DNA of 64,000 nucleotides from Anaerolineaceae bacterium (GCA_020634165.1 JACKCF010000003.1:186001-250000); one strand, 5' to 3'. Counted from the stretch's first letter, positions 25,876-35,660 are shown. Program-made: numbers and translations. The notes: generated by a model from the letters alone, not told the origin.

Positions 25876-27255
25876 CTAGGACCAGCCCTCACCGAAGAAA
25901 ACAGGATTGCTGACGGCCCATAGATCGAACTGCTCGTCGCGCAATTCGACCGTACACCAGGACATTTCATCAAGGTTTAGCGACCACAACTGTTCTCCGG
26001 CTGGCGCGACTGGCCTATCTTCTTTGACCTTGCCGTCAACAATGAGGCGTAAGTGATCGCCTTCGTGGGCGCTGGACCATTTGACAGAAATTGTCGCGGC
26101 ACCCGCAGGCAGAACATCGCCACACATGGCTTTTTCGCCGGATGCCATTTCCGCAGTCAAAAGCAATTCGGGGCCGCCACTGACATACAAATGCCCCTTA
26201 CGCACTGCGTCCAGGATGGCTTGTTCGCTGAGTGATTCGGCATAAACCACGTTGTAGCCCATCCGGCGGGGAATGTTCGGCGGGGGCGCATGATGAATAT
26301 CGGTGCCGGATGTGGCAACCAGTTTATTGCCCAATGACAGCCAGAGATAATACTGCTTCAGCCCCTCCTCATTAAAGGGATGCCAGAATTCGTTCCATAT
26401 TTCGACACCCAGCGCTACGCCTGGGCGAGCATCTTCAAACTGCCACATACAGCCAGAGCAAAAGGGTTCATCGACCGACATGGGGTGGGCAATGATGAGC
26501 ATATCGCCCTTATCAATGACCTGCTTCATGATGCGATTGATGTCCATTCCTTCGGTGATGTTGAGGCGCCATTCATAAAGATGGCTACTACCGAGTGCCA
26601 GCATATGCCCATTGAAGGTGCTCAGTTCCATGCCACCCATTGCCAGGAAGCCATCTTCAGTCTGGCTGCGATGCTGCGCCAGACCTGTCACGGTGTTATG
26701 GTCGCTGAGGGTGACAAAATCCAGGCCCTGGCCGCGCATGTAAGCTGTAAATTCAGGGATATCCCACCAGCCATCGGAATGAATGGTATGGGCATGCAGA
26801 TCACCACGATACCAGCCGTGATTCGCATTAGCCACACGCTGAGAGCCATCGTATTGGGGTGCGACGATAGTGAGTGGTTCGTCACTTAGTGAGATGGCAA
26901 GTTCGTAGGTCACGGTATCCGGCGGAAGAATGCGATGGGCTGCTACAAATACTGTCCATGTTCCAGGTTGGATCGGCCAGGAACCAATGCCAGGTGTGGA
27001 ATAAATGCCGTTGATGTCTGCCCCTTCTGCTTTAACTCTGTTCCAGACACCGCGAATGCCATCGGGGTCATTGAAAGACAGATCAATCTGGTTGCGATGG
27101 ATGCGACCCGTAGCATAAAAGGGCGTGAATGCAAAATCGACATGGATGTTGGTTGTGCCTGCTGGCACCTCGAATGTGTGGGGGTGATAGGTTTTAGAAT
27201 CATCTTTGGTCAGTGAGCCAGTGAAGTGAAATTGTTTGACAGTGTCTGTGGTCAT
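25876..27255 (-). CDS. CehA/McbA family PHP-domain metallohydrolase
   Basis: A 459-residue protein. Residues 1-145 are a beta-rich domain, followed by a PHP domain with metal ligands in GDLHAHTIHSDG, LSDHNTVTG, MELSTFNGHMLALG and IIAHPMSVDEP, and a C-terminal beta-domain. CehA and McbA are carbamate/carbaryl-type hydrolases, but the family is broad and includes phosphoesterases. No signal peptide is seen. It stands alone on the minus strand and diverges from the second peptide-type transporter operon. Confidence 0.8.
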   Translation of the reverse strand: MTTDTVKQFHFTGSLTKDDSKTYHPHTFEVPAGTTNIHVDFAFTPFYATGRIHRNQIDLSFNDPDGIRGVWNRVKAEGADINGIYSTPGIGSWPIQPGTWTVFVAAHRILPPDTVTYELAISLSDEPLTIVAPQYDGSQRVANANHGWYRGDLHAHTIHSDGWWDIPEFTAYMRGQGLDFVTLSDHNTVTGLAQHRSQTEDGFLAMGGMELSTFNGHMLALGSSHLYEWRLNITEGMDINRIMKQVIDKGDMLIIAHPMSVDEPFCSGCMWQFEDARPGVALGVEIWNEFWHPFNEEGLKQYYLWLSLGNKLVATSGTDIHHAPPPNIPRRMGYNVVYAESLSEQAILDAVRKGHLYVSGGPELLLTAEMASGEKAMCGDVLPAGAATISVKWSSAHEGDHLRLIVDGKVKEDRPVAPAGEQLWSLNLDEMSWCTVELRDEQFDLWAVSNPVFFGEGWS

Positions 27256-27454
27256 CCAGCAAGAAGCCTCTCATTTTCTAATTAATATTTGAATCAATCA
27301 TAGCGAGTTTGTAGACAATGTCACCCTGAATAGTTCTACTTGCCAGGTCCACTGACTGAAAGGCGAGAGCAATTTCCATACAGGATGATGCGGTCTTTAA
27401 ACCAGATGCTAACTTTATCGACCCAATATCGGCCTTTTAGTCCATTAACTTGTG

Positions 27455-27483
27455 TTGACACATCTGTCTTTATGGGATATAAC
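27455..27483 (+). promoter_or_regulatory. Promoter of the second peptide-type transporter operon
   Basis: A consensus TTGACA (27455-27460) and TATAAC (27478-27483) are 17 bases apart. The -35 box lies in a small palindrome TGTGT-TG-ACACA (27451-27462). A start near 27490 would leave a leader of about 390 bases before the binding-protein gene. Confidence 0.6.
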
Positions 27484-27878
27484 CAGAAATGAACGATACA
27501 TTAGTAAATAGACCTCCTTAAAATTGGACTTTCAGTTTAAACAAGTTATGTCCTCTTCTCATCACTCTCACGCCGATACTTTTTACCCTGGGCAAACCTT
27601 GTCCCGTCTTACAATGCTATTTAGTTTGCGAGCGTATGAAACCGGTTTCCGTTCTGCGCTCTTTTCGCGTGAGTGCTTCCCAATAGTTCTTCGGTGGAAG
27701 CAAAATATTCAAGAGAAATTACCGTTTTTCAGCCTGACATAAGGCAGTTTGATAGCGTGTAAAGCAGCAAAGGGAGGTAATATTTTCGATTGATGTTCGT
27801 AGAAAGTACCTAGTTGTTACCGGCCCTAAACCGGCTATCTATCCATATTTTTATAGATTTTATCTGGAGATAACTGCT
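27484..27878 (+). other. Long 5' leader without a recognised gene
   Basis: The stretch from the promoter to the binding-protein ATG encodes nothing convincing. It contains a 12-bp palindrome GAAACCGGTTTC (27638-27649), a CTTCC/GGAAG hairpin (27676-27700) and a pair of CCGG-containing segments near 27820. No known riboswitch class was recognised. The 200 bases before the promoter (27256-27454) show nothing else. Confidence 0.4.
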
Positions 27879-29693
27879 ATGAAATTTACACGTTTTACCA
27901 TTGTTGCGTTGCTTCTTGTAGCGCTCGTGGCGGTGTCTGTCGCACCGGCATTCGCACAGGATACGTTGCCCCGCAACGAAACCCTGTATTTTAACGGTCA
28001 GCAGTGGGGTTCGGTTGTTGGCTGGAATCCATATTCAAGCAACAACAATAACGCTATGGCGATTTCACAGGGCGACAATGCTCGTGTCCTGATGTTTGAA
28101 ACCCCATATCTGTACAACATGCTCGATGGTCAGGTCTATCCGCTCCTGGCTGATGGTCCTTTTGCATGGAATGATGAGCGCACTGAACTCACTTTCAGCA
28201 TTAAGCCAGCAGCACACTGGAGTGATGGCACACCAGTAACGGCTGCCGATGTTGCCTATACATGGGCGACCCATGTGAAATACAGCACCCCGACCGGTGC
28301 AGGCAACGTTGATTACATTGATGACATTGTTGCACTCGACGACTCAACAGTTGTTGTGAAGGCTAAACTGAATGATGACGGTACAGCAGTCAATCCGTTG
28401 ATCGTACAGGCTTATGTCAGCAGTAACTACGTCATTCAGATGGCCTGGACCCAGGCCCTGGAAGAGCGTGTTGCTGAAGATGCCACCGCCTTCCTGGCAG
28501 ATACCGCTGAAGATGTCGTCTTCTCTGGCCCGTACTACAAGTTCTTTACTGACGACAGCAAGGTCATCCTGGTTCGTGATGACAACTACTGGGGCCAAGA
28601 TGCGAGCATGTGGGGCAGCCTGCCAGTTCCGAAGTACCTGGCCCACACAATCTTCAAAGACAATGCCGCTGGTACAACAGCCCTACAGGCTGGTGAGGTC
28701 GATGTCAGCCAGCAGTTCAACTCGAACGTTCAGGACCTGTGGCTGGTCGATGGTCTGCCGATCTCGACATACCTGCCAGAAGCCCCGTACGGTATTGGCG
28801 CCAGCCTGCCAACAGCTTTCTTCAACCTGACTGGCAGTTCCTTTGGTCTGGATAACCTGGCTGTGCGTAAAGCAATCGCCATTGCAGTTGATTACCCGAC
28901 CATCATCGCCAACGCTATGACAAATCAGTCCGCTACCTTCGATCAGGTTCCGCGTTCATTGATGAACCCGACCCCTGGTGAACAGGCTCTGTATGATCAA
29001 GCAGCAGTTGCCGACCTGCAATGGGCTGGCAATGACATCGAAGGCGCCAAGGCGATCCTCGATGAGGCTGGCATTGTTGATACTGACGGCGACGGCTGGC
29101 GTGAACTCGATGGCCAGAAGTTGAGCTACATCGCGACCTGCCCGAATGGCTGGTCTGACTGGCAAGCGGCTATCGAAGTGGTTGCTGCTGCGGGTGCCGA
29201 AATCGGTATCGATATCACCACCAACTTCCCAGAATGGTCCGTGTACCAGACTGTCGTCACCAAGTCTGATGCTCCGCTGCCCGAAGGCTACGACATCTTC
29301 ATGATGTGGAGTGCTGGTGCTGGCCCAACACAACCGTGGGGACGCATCCGCAACCTACTCAGCTCTGAGTGGCTGGGCATGGCTAGCAACTGGAGTGGTA
29401 ACTGGGGTGGTTACTCGAATTCAGAGGTTGACGCCCTGATTCAGGCGATTCCGAGCGTCACAGACGAAGCGGAATTGAAGGACATGTATACACAGTTGGT
29501 CGACATGTACCTGACCGACATCCCGTCCTTCACACTGATGTATCGTCCGCAGTCCTTCCACACGGTGAACGAGAGCGTTTGGACCAACTTCCCGTATGAC
29601 GGTGATGGCACCGAACCGCCCGTTCCGCCGCTTGACCTGATGGATGGTTGGAGTGTCGCTGGTCTCTACAACCTGGAACTCGTCAACCCATAG
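27879..29693 (+). CDS. Peptide-type ABC importer, solute-binding protein (family 5)
   Basis: A 604-residue exported SBP_bac_5 protein. The signal peptide ends at APAFAQD. The N-terminal lobe has RNETLYFNGQQWGSVVGWNPYSSN and later LTFSIKPAAHWSDGTPVTAADVAYTW, which are family landmarks. At 604 residues it is larger than the 8.3-kb paralogue, like binding proteins shown in other bacteria to take oligosaccharides. The ribosome site is CTGGAGATAACTGCT. It begins a five-gene operon that ends at 33.9 kb. Confidence 0.88.
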   Translation: MKFTRFTIVALLLVALVAVSVAPAFAQDTLPRNETLYFNGQQWGSVVGWNPYSSNNNNAMAISQGDNARVLMFETPYLYNMLDGQVYPLLADGPFAWNDERTELTFSIKPAAHWSDGTPVTAADVAYTWATHVKYSTPTGAGNVDYIDDIVALDDSTVVVKAKLNDDGTAVNPLIVQAYVSSNYVIQMAWTQALEERVAEDATAFLADTAEDVVFSGPYYKFFTDDSKVILVRDDNYWGQDASMWGSLPVPKYLAHTIFKDNAAGTTALQAGEVDVSQQFNSNVQDLWLVDGLPISTYLPEAPYGIGASLPTAFFNLTGSSFGLDNLAVRKAIAIAVDYPTIIANAMTNQSATFDQVPRSLMNPTPGEQALYDQAAVADLQWAGNDIEGAKAILDEAGIVDTDGDGWRELDGQKLSYIATCPNGWSDWQAAIEVVAAAGAEIGIDITTNFPEWSVYQTVVTKSDAPLPEGYDIFMMWSAGAGPTQPWGRIRNLLSSEWLGMASNWSGNWGGYSNSEVDALIQAIPSVTDEAELKDMYTQLVDMYLTDIPSFTLMYRPQSFHTVNESVWTNFPYDGDGTEPPVPPLDLMDGWSVAGLYNLELVNP

Positions 29694-29714
29694 TTAGAAC
29701 CATAACCAAAATAT

Positions 29715-29785
29715 AGGTGGCAGTTACTTCGTTACTCTGGTATTGGATAGGTTATAATCCCAAGCCAGTGGGGTGACTGCCACCT
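29715..29785 (+). terminator. Long-range hairpin after the binding-protein gene
   Basis: AGGTGGCAGT (29715-29724) pairs perfectly with ACTGCCACCT (29776-29785) across 51 bases, in the gap between binding-protein and permease genes. The loop holds a TATAAT box (29753-29758) without a good -35 box, so a weak internal promoter for the permease gene is possible. Confidence 0.5.
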
Positions 29786-29824
29786 CATCTGTTGTCTTCT
29801 ACAGGAATGATGAGGAGTGTCGGG

Positions 29825-30829
29825 TTGAAAGGATATAGAAATTATTTCTTAAAGCAGTTGGTTTGGTTTCTTGTTACTGTGGTTGTTGCGTTCACCTTAA
29901 ATTTCATCCTTCCCCGACTGATGCCGGGTGATCCGGTGGCCGCCATTGTCGCCAGAATGGCACAGGGCATGTCGAATGCCACAGGTGTCCAGGCTGTTTA
30001 CGAGCAATATACAGAGCTGTTTGGCACAGATAAACCCATCACAGAGCAATATGTTATTTATATTCGCAACGTGTTGCGGGGCGATTTTGGCTATTCGATC
30101 AGCCAATACCCCAGGACGGTTGCGGACGTTATACAGTCGTCCATCTGGTGGACGGTTGCATTACAATTCCCGGCGATTATCGTCGGGTGGATATTAGGCA
30201 ACTCGCTGGGGGCTTTAGCCGCTTACCTGCGCAAGGGCTTCGATAAGGTCCTTATGCCGATAAGTATTTTCCTCAGCAATATACCTGCATTTGGTATGGC
30301 GATCATTTTGCTGGTCATATTCGCCGTTAATTTAAGATGGTTTCCGACATCTGGTGGTTATCAATTTGACATGGTTCCCTCGACCAGCTTTGAGTTTGTC
30401 TGGTCGGTCATCGTTCACTATCAGCTCCCATTCTGGTCAATTGTGTTGATTACCATCGGCGGTCAGGCGATTGGCATGCGTTCAATGGCGATTTATGAGC
30501 TGAACGCGGATTATGTGAAATATGCGCGTTTCCTGGGTATTAAAGACAGCAAGATCATCCGTTACGTCTTCAGAAATGCGATGCTGCCCCAGATCACAGG
30601 TCTGGCGCTTTCTATCGGCACGATGATAGGTGGCGCGTTGGTGGCTGAGATTATCTTCAGTTACCCAGGTCTAGGCTCTACGATGCTCACGGCCGTATTA
30701 GGTGGAGATTACCCCCTGATTTCGGCAGCGACACTGATTGTCACACTGATGGTGTTGGTCGCGTTCTTTGCCCTTGAAATTGTCTACGGGCTGATTGATC
30801 CACGCATTAAAGCTGCTCAATCGGAATAG
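29825..30829 (+). CDS. Peptide-type ABC importer, permease (DppB-like)
   Basis: A 334-residue DppB-type permease with about six membrane segments. FLVTVVVAFTLNFILPRLMPGDPVAAI is the N-terminal signature and EIVYGLIDPRIK the C-terminal one. I chose the TTG at 29825 because GAGGAG stands 7 bases before it; ATG codons at 29807 and 29810 lack a ribosome site but cannot be excluded. The longer opening would add only six residues. The next permease gene begins 14 bases after the stop. Confidence 0.85.
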   Translation: MKGYRNYFLKQLVWFLVTVVVAFTLNFILPRLMPGDPVAAIVARMAQGMSNATGVQAVYEQYTELFGTDKPITEQYVIYIRNVLRGDFGYSISQYPRTVADVIQSSIWWTVALQFPAIIVGWILGNSLGALAAYLRKGFDKVLMPISIFLSNIPAFGMAIILLVIFAVNLRWFPTSGGYQFDMVPSTSFEFVWSVIVHYQLPFWSIVLITIGGQAIGMRSMAIYELNADYVKYARFLGIKDSKIIRYVFRNAMLPQITGLALSIGTMIGGALVAEIIFSYPGLGSTMLTAVLGGDYPLISAATLIVTLMVLVAFFALEIVYGLIDPRIKAAQSE

Positions 30830-30843
30830 GCGGAGATACGACC

Positions 30844-32097
30844 ATGAAACTAATGCTTAAACAGGTATTTGGATCAGGCAAATTCGTTATTGGCTTCGTC
30901 ATATTCTTAGCCATTCTTTTGACAGTCGTGATCTACCCTATTTTTGTGCCGGATGCGCCCCTAAAGATCATCAGCCGAGGAACATTCCTGTCCCCAGGCA
31001 TTTATGTCAATCTGTACGACAGTATTGATTCAGCAACCCGTTACACGCTGATTACCGATGATGCCGAAGCACGGCGTGTGGCTGGCCGATTGAGCGACGA
31101 GGACCGCGCGAAGATGCGCGAGTGGCTCATCGGTAATGGCGTCGATGAGGCCGAGATTGATGGTGCGGATACCGCCCAACTCCTCGACCTATGGGAGCTT
31201 AACTTCGATCCGACGGTGCGCCTACCTGGAATGACGAATGCAGATCGCAATTATTACATCCGCCTGACGGCCTCGCTTGAGGGTCTTCTTTCTACGGAAG
31301 GGGCCACCATCGCCAGTACCAATCCGGAAACGGGTGCCTTAGAGCAGTCAGATATCGTCAATCAAACCGACTATGTGCATGTCAATGAAGTTGCGAATAG
31401 CCGCCTCTTTATCCTGGGTACCGATAATTTCGGGCGGGATGTGCTGACAGAACTGATCAGCGCCACGGGCGTCTCACTGACTATCGGGTTTGTGGCCGGG
31501 ATTGTGGCGACAAGTATCGGTCTCGTTCTGGGCCTGGTATCGGGTTATGTTGGCGGCATGGTTGACCAGGTGATCGTGTTCATCATGAACCTCTTTACGG
31601 TCATCCCAACTTTTGTGCTGCTCATTCTGATTTCATTCAGTATTGGGCAGGAATCGCGCGGGGCGTTTACGATTGCTGTGGTTATCGGACTGACATCCTG
31701 GGTCTGGACTTCCAGGGCGGTCCGCGCGCAGGTTATTTCTCTACGCAACCGTGATCATGTGAACCTGTCAAAGTTATCTGGGCACTCTATCGCATATATC
31801 CTGGCGATGGATATCCTGCCCTACATTGCGTCTTATGTTGTTATGGCGCTGATTTTGCAGATTTCATCGGGCATCCTGGCTGAGGCAGGTCTTTCCATCC
31901 TTGGCCTGGGACCCAGAACAACAGAAGTTCCTACACTGGGGCTGATGTTGAACTGGGCGATGATCTATCAGGCTCATATCCTTAACAAGTGGTGGGCTTA
32001 CCTACCCATCATTCTCGTCATTGCTCTGATTTCATTCTCGATGAACCTGATGAATACAGGGCTTGATCAGGTATTCAACCCAGCGTTAAGGGACTAA
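30844..32097 (+). CDS. Peptide-type ABC importer, permease (DppC-like) with large insertion
   Basis: A 417-residue DppC-type permease. The family hallmark LGTDNFGRDVLTELI appears only near residue 190, since about 155 residues lie between the first membrane span and this motif, compared with roughly 45 in ordinary DppC. The inserted segment is hydrophilic and, by topology, exported; it has many charged residues (DEDRAKMREWLIGNGVDEAE). The channel part that follows is normal. The insert may contact the binding protein or its cargo; that is inference. Confidence 0.85.
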   Translation: MKLMLKQVFGSGKFVIGFVIFLAILLTVVIYPIFVPDAPLKIISRGTFLSPGIYVNLYDSIDSATRYTLITDDAEARRVAGRLSDEDRAKMREWLIGNGVDEAEIDGADTAQLLDLWELNFDPTVRLPGMTNADRNYYIRLTASLEGLLSTEGATIASTNPETGALEQSDIVNQTDYVHVNEVANSRLFILGTDNFGRDVLTELISATGVSLTIGFVAGIVATSIGLVLGLVSGYVGGMVDQVIVFIMNLFTVIPTFVLLILISFSIGQESRGAFTIAVVIGLTSWVWTSRAVRAQVISLRNRDHVNLSKLSGHSIAYILAMDILPYIASYVVMALILQISSGILAEAGLSILGLGPRTTEVPTLGLMLNWAMIYQAHILNKWWAYLPIILVIALISFSMNLMNTGLDQVFNPALRD

Positions 32098-32105
32098 GTG
32101 AGCAC

Positions 32106-33119
32106 ATGTCAAAACCTATTCTAGAAGTCAATGAACTGACCACAAACTACGTTACGCGGTTTGGGGATAAAATCTTCGCCGTTGATCATGTGTCCGTGAA
32201 GGTTGATGATGGCAAATCGGTAGGTATCGCTGGTGAATCGGGCTGTGGCAAATCGACACTTGCACTCAGCCTGATGGGCTATTACTTCCCGCCGCTGTAC
32301 TATGCCAGCGGGGATATCATCATCGATGGGCAGAATATTTCCGGCATGGACCCGGATGTCGTTCGCAAGACCATCCTAGGGAACGAGATTTCTTATATTC
32401 CCCAGGCTGCGATGAATGCACTCAATCCAACACAGAAGGTCATCCACTTCATTGAGGATGTCATCCAGGCACACTATCCGCATACGCCTAAGAAAGAAAT
32501 TTACGAGCTGGCACGGGAGCGTTTTGAGCTGTTGGGCTTGCCAGCGGAAGTGCTGCAAAAGTACTCGGTTGAGCTATCTGGCGGTATGAAGCAGCGTACG
32601 GTGATCGCGACTTCGGTGATTTTGTCGCCAAAAGTTCTGATCGCCGATGAACCCTCATCAGCACTGGATGTCACCTCGCAGAAAATGGTCATCAAGATGA
32701 TCCTGGACCTGATGGAAAAAGGCATCATCAAGTCGCTGATCTTCATCACGCATGAACTGCCGCTGCTCTACAACGTCACCGACGATATCATGATTATGTA
32801 TGCCGGACAGATTGTGGAACGTGGTTCCGCTGATGAAATGGTCTTTGACCCGATTCACCCGTATACCAAGGCGCTGATGGGGTCCATCATCGTACCGGAA
32901 GAAGGTCTGCGGGATGTCAAGCTGACCGCCATCCCTGGTACGCCCCCCAACCTCAAGAATCCACCCTCTGGCTGCCGCTTTGCTGATCGCTGCAAATTTG
33001 TGATGCCAGAGTGTCGGGTTCGGTCGGTCGAACTGCGTGATATTGGCGGAGGGCGCTCCTATCGCTGCATCATCCCGGAAGAAGATCTGAGAAAGGCCTA
33101 CAAAAGTGAAAAGCGATAA
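32106..33119 (+). CDS. Peptide-type ABC importer, ATPase (DppD-like)
   Basis: A 337-residue ATPase: Walker A GESGCGKST, signature SGGMKQR, Walker B VLIADEPSSALDV, and the C-terminal cysteine pattern CRFADRCKFVMPEC. It is the first of two ATPases of this importer. The next gene starts 14 bases before its stop, in another frame. Confidence 0.92.
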   Translation: MSKPILEVNELTTNYVTRFGDKIFAVDHVSVKVDDGKSVGIAGESGCGKSTLALSLMGYYFPPLYYASGDIIIDGQNISGMDPDVVRKTILGNEISYIPQAAMNALNPTQKVIHFIEDVIQAHYPHTPKKEIYELARERFELLGLPAEVLQKYSVELSGGMKQRTVIATSVILSPKVLIADEPSSALDVTSQKMVIKMILDLMEKGIIKSLIFITHELPLLYNVTDDIMIMYAGQIVERGSADEMVFDPIHPYTKALMGSIIVPEEGLRDVKLTAIPGTPPNLKNPPSGCRFADRCKFVMPECRVRSVELRDIGGGRSYRCIIPEEDLRKAYKSEKR

Positions 33120-33915
33120 GGTCATCCTGAGCGGCAAAGGCGTAACCAAAATTTTCGGCTTTGGGAGCAATAAAACGGTTGCTGTTGATCACGTCGATTT
33201 CAGCTTTAGAGAAGGGGAAGTCATCTCGATTGTTGGTGAATCCGGCAGCGGGAAAACGACTCTGGCAAAGATTCTTCTTGGTCTGCTTAAACAGACTGAA
33301 GGTGAGATCTATTTCGATGGGCAATTGCGTGATATTCGTTCTCACAGCAAGAAAAAAGCCTACTGGCAAAATATCCAGGCTATTTTCCAGGACCCATTCT
33401 CATCTTACAACGTTTTCAGGAAAATCGATGCGGTGCTGCTGGATTGCATTCGCATGCGCGGAGGCGGCAGACTCCCCTATGACAAAAAACGGGAGATGAT
33501 GCGAGAGGCGTGCAGCTTCGTCAATTTGAAGTTTGACGAGCTAACCAACAAGTATCCATTTGAGCTTTCTGGTGGGCAGCAGCAGCGCCTGATGATTGCA
33601 CGCATCTTCTTGCTGAAGCCGAAAATTCTGCTGGCTGATGAGCCGACTTCGATGATTGATGCCTGTTCACGCGCGACCATCCTCGACATGCTGATGGACC
33701 TGCGCAATGAAGTCGGAATGACACCGATTTTCATCACGCATGATATCGGGCTGGCCTATTATGTGTCAGACACGGTGTACATCATGGAGCACGGTAAATT
33801 TGTCGAAAGTGGCAGCGCCGATGCTGTGATTCTGCATCCCAAAAAGCAATATACACAGCGGCTGCTCAGCGATGTGCCAAAGCTCCACGAAGAATGGGAC
33901 CTTTCCACTGTCTAG
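33106..33915 (+). CDS. Peptide-type ABC importer, ATPase (DppF-like, short)
   Basis: A 269-residue ATPase with a GTG start inside the end of the previous gene. Walker A is GESGSGKTT, the signature SGGQQQR and Walker B ILLADEPTSMID; the usual ALD after the Walker B motif is MID, as also in the ATPase at 48 kb. It ends soon after the ATPase core and lacks the C-terminal cysteine-containing domain found in the DppF-like proteins at 13 and 48 kb. Confidence 0.9.
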   Translation: MKSDKVILSGKGVTKIFGFGSNKTVAVDHVDFSFREGEVISIVGESGSGKTTLAKILLGLLKQTEGEIYFDGQLRDIRSHSKKKAYWQNIQAIFQDPFSSYNVFRKIDAVLLDCIRMRGGGRLPYDKKREMMREACSFVNLKFDELTNKYPFELSGGQQQRLMIARIFLLKPKILLADEPTSMIDACSRATILDMLMDLRNEVGMTPIFITHDIGLAYYVSDTVYIMEHGKFVESGSADAVILHPKKQYTQRLLSDVPKLHEEWDLSTV

Positions 33916-33919
33916 AAGC

Positions 33920-33952
33920 AAAATGAGCTACCGCAAACGGGTAGCTCATTTT
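33920..33952. terminator. Bidirectional intrinsic terminator
   Basis: A perfect 13-bp stem (AAAATGAGCTACC/GGTAGCTCATTTT) with a 7-base loop lies between the convergent ATPase and KDPG aldolase genes. T-rich ends on both strands fit an intrinsic terminator acting both ways. Confidence 0.9.
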
Positions 33953-33962
33953 CTTTGCCTCG

Positions 33963-34634
33963 CTATGATGTGACTTTTTTGATGATCGCGAAGGCTTGTT
34001 TGACAGTCTCTGTGATGCTGTCATAGTCCTGAGCTTTGAGGTAGTCGCTGCGGACGAGCTTGCTGCCCATGCCGACGCAGGCCACACCAGCACTGAACCA
34101 CTCACGCAGATTGTCTTCATCAGCACTGACGCCGCCGGTTGGCATGATGCTCGTCCAGGGGCGCGGGCCTTTGACCGCTTTGACAAAGGCTGGCCCACCG
34201 GATGTTTCGCCTGGGAAGAGCTTGACCACTTCCGCGCCGTATTCTTCGGCGGTCGCGATTTCGGTCAGGGTGGCGCATCCGGGCATGTAGGCTACTTTGC
34301 GGCTGTTACAAAGGCGAGCTACTTCCGGGTTGAAGGTCGGGCTGACGATGAAGTTGGCGCCATTCGCCAGATAGAGCGCCGCTGTTGGCGCATCGCTGAC
34401 TGTGCCCGCGCCAATGATCATCTCCGGAAATTCATCCGCTGCTTTCTGCACCAGTTGGCTGAAGACGTTGATGGCGAAATCGCCACGATTGGTGAATTCC
34501 AGCAGGCGGGAGCCACCTTTGTACAGCGCGCCCGTCACTTTGAGCGCGATGTCAATATCTTTGTGGTAGAAAAGTGGAACGACCTTGTCGTTAAGAACCT
34601 GATTGTAGACCTGCAAACGGGTAAACCTTGCCAT
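33963..34634 (-). CDS. KDPG/KHG aldolase family protein
   Basis: A 223-residue class I aldolase of the KDPG/KHG family, which splits 2-keto-3-deoxy-6-phosphogluconate (or a related 2-oxo acid) into pyruvate and an aldehyde. Key residues are in place: Glu and Arg in LLEFTNRG, GAGTV, the Schiff-base lysine in EVVKLFPGE, and the phosphate loop PTGGV. It is divergent from the GntR regulator and lies in a sugar-catabolic block that also holds a PfkB kinase, consistent with an Entner-Doudoroff-type branch. Confidence 0.88.
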   Translation of the reverse strand: MARFTRLQVYNQVLNDKVVPLFYHKDIDIALKVTGALYKGGSRLLEFTNRGDFAINVFSQLVQKAADEFPEMIIGAGTVSDAPTAALYLANGANFIVSPTFNPEVARLCNSRKVAYMPGCATLTEIATAEEYGAEVVKLFPGETSGGPAFVKAVKGPRPWTSIMPTGGVSADEDNLREWFSAGVACVGMGSKLVRSDYLKAQDYDSITETVKQAFAIIKKVTS

Positions 34635-34685
34635 GAGTATTTCCTCGTGTATCAGTCAAACCTGCGCATTATGATACCTAGCTAT

Positions 34686-34736
34686 ATGCCAATTCCCTAT
34701 GTCCGGTTTGGCATTCCATCATTCAGGTTACATATA
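34686..34736. promoter_or_regulatory. Divergent promoter region of KDPG aldolase and GntR genes
   Basis: The inverted repeat ATGCCAA (34686-34692)/TTGGCAT (34708-34714) has a 15-base spacer. On the plus strand TTGGCA (34708) with CATATA (34731-34736) 17 bases on would be a promoter for the GntR gene; on the minus strand the other TTGGCA could be a -35 box, but no good -10 follows. Call is tentative. Confidence 0.35.
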
Positions 34737-34814
34737 TCAACGTCGCTGCGGGTACAGGAGTGGTAATATAGATCAGCACGATAAGCAACCTATTAAAAAG
34801 GCACCTGTGTTTTT

Positions 34815-35603
34815 ATGGATTCCTATCTGGCCAATAAGCGTATCGAACGCGAGAGTCATTTACCCTACTACATCCAGCTAAAAGAAATTCTGTGCACGGC
34901 TATCGATCAGCAGCACTGGGAACCAGGGGATCGGATCCCGGGAGAGCCAGAGTTATGCGATACGTTTGGCATAAGCCGAACGGTAGTGCGGCAGGCTTTG
35001 AACGAGATGGAGCATGAGGGTTATATCACGCGAGAAAAAGGTAAGGGAACGTTCGTCGCCCAGCACAAAATCCGTGAAAGCCTGATGCAAAAGCTCACAG
35101 GTTTTTATCAGGATATGCTGGATCGTGGCCTGACACCGCGTACGCAGGTCCTCAAACAGCGGATTGTAAAAGCGAGCGCCAAGGTTGCGAATTACCTCGA
35201 AATTGAGGAAGGCGAGCCTGTCATCGAAGTTAAACGCCTGCGCTCTGTAAATGAAGATGAACCTCTGTTGATCGTTACCAGTTTTATGCCAGCCAATCTA
35301 TGCCCGACATTGGCCCAAGCCGATCTGGAAAATCAATCACTATATGCATTTCTGGAATCTAACTGCGGCATTCTCATCACACGGGGACGGCGCTTTATCG
35401 AAGCGGTTGCAGCTCGACCTGATGAAGCCGAGCTGTTGCAGGTCGAACCTGGATCGCCGCTCATCATGATCGACAGCGTCAGTTACGATGATAACAATAC
35501 GCCACTGGAATATTACCGCGCACTGCATCGGGGAGATCGCTCTCGTTTTGAGATCGAACTGCTGCGGCTCCCAGAACGCAAAGCAAAGCATTCTGAGCAA
35601 TAG
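34815..35603 (+). CDS. GntR family regulator, HutC/FarR type (UTRA domain)
   Basis: A 262-residue regulator. Residues 15-80 are the GntR winged helix (PYYIQLKEILCTAIDQQHWE, then DTFGISRTVVRQALNEMEHEG and EKGKGTF). Residues 100-250 are a UTRA ligand-binding domain with the typical LEIEEGEPVIEVKRLR. Such proteins usually repress sugar or amino-acid genes and release DNA on binding a phosphorylated sugar. UTRA-type GntR proteins often bind TTGTA-TACAA-like palindromes; one such site lies at 39568-39587, near the importer encoded next door, which makes that importer a good candidate target. Confidence 0.9.
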   Translation: MDSYLANKRIERESHLPYYIQLKEILCTAIDQQHWEPGDRIPGEPELCDTFGISRTVVRQALNEMEHEGYITREKGKGTFVAQHKIRESLMQKLTGFYQDMLDRGLTPRTQVLKQRIVKASAKVANYLEIEEGEPVIEVKRLRSVNEDEPLLIVTSFMPANLCPTLAQADLENQSLYAFLESNCGILITRGRRFIEAVAARPDEAELLQVEPGSPLIMIDSVSYDDNNTPLEYYRALHRGDRSRFEIELLRLPERKAKHSEQ

Positions 35604-35660
35604 TAATCTCAGGCGGTGATGGTGCTTCTAACCAAAACTGCCAGACAAGCAGTAGGATTT

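Noticed and set aside
27524..27742. A 72-residue frame in the leader before the second peptide-type transporter
   Set aside because: TTG start without ribosome site, no recognisable composition or motif; more likely untranslated leader.
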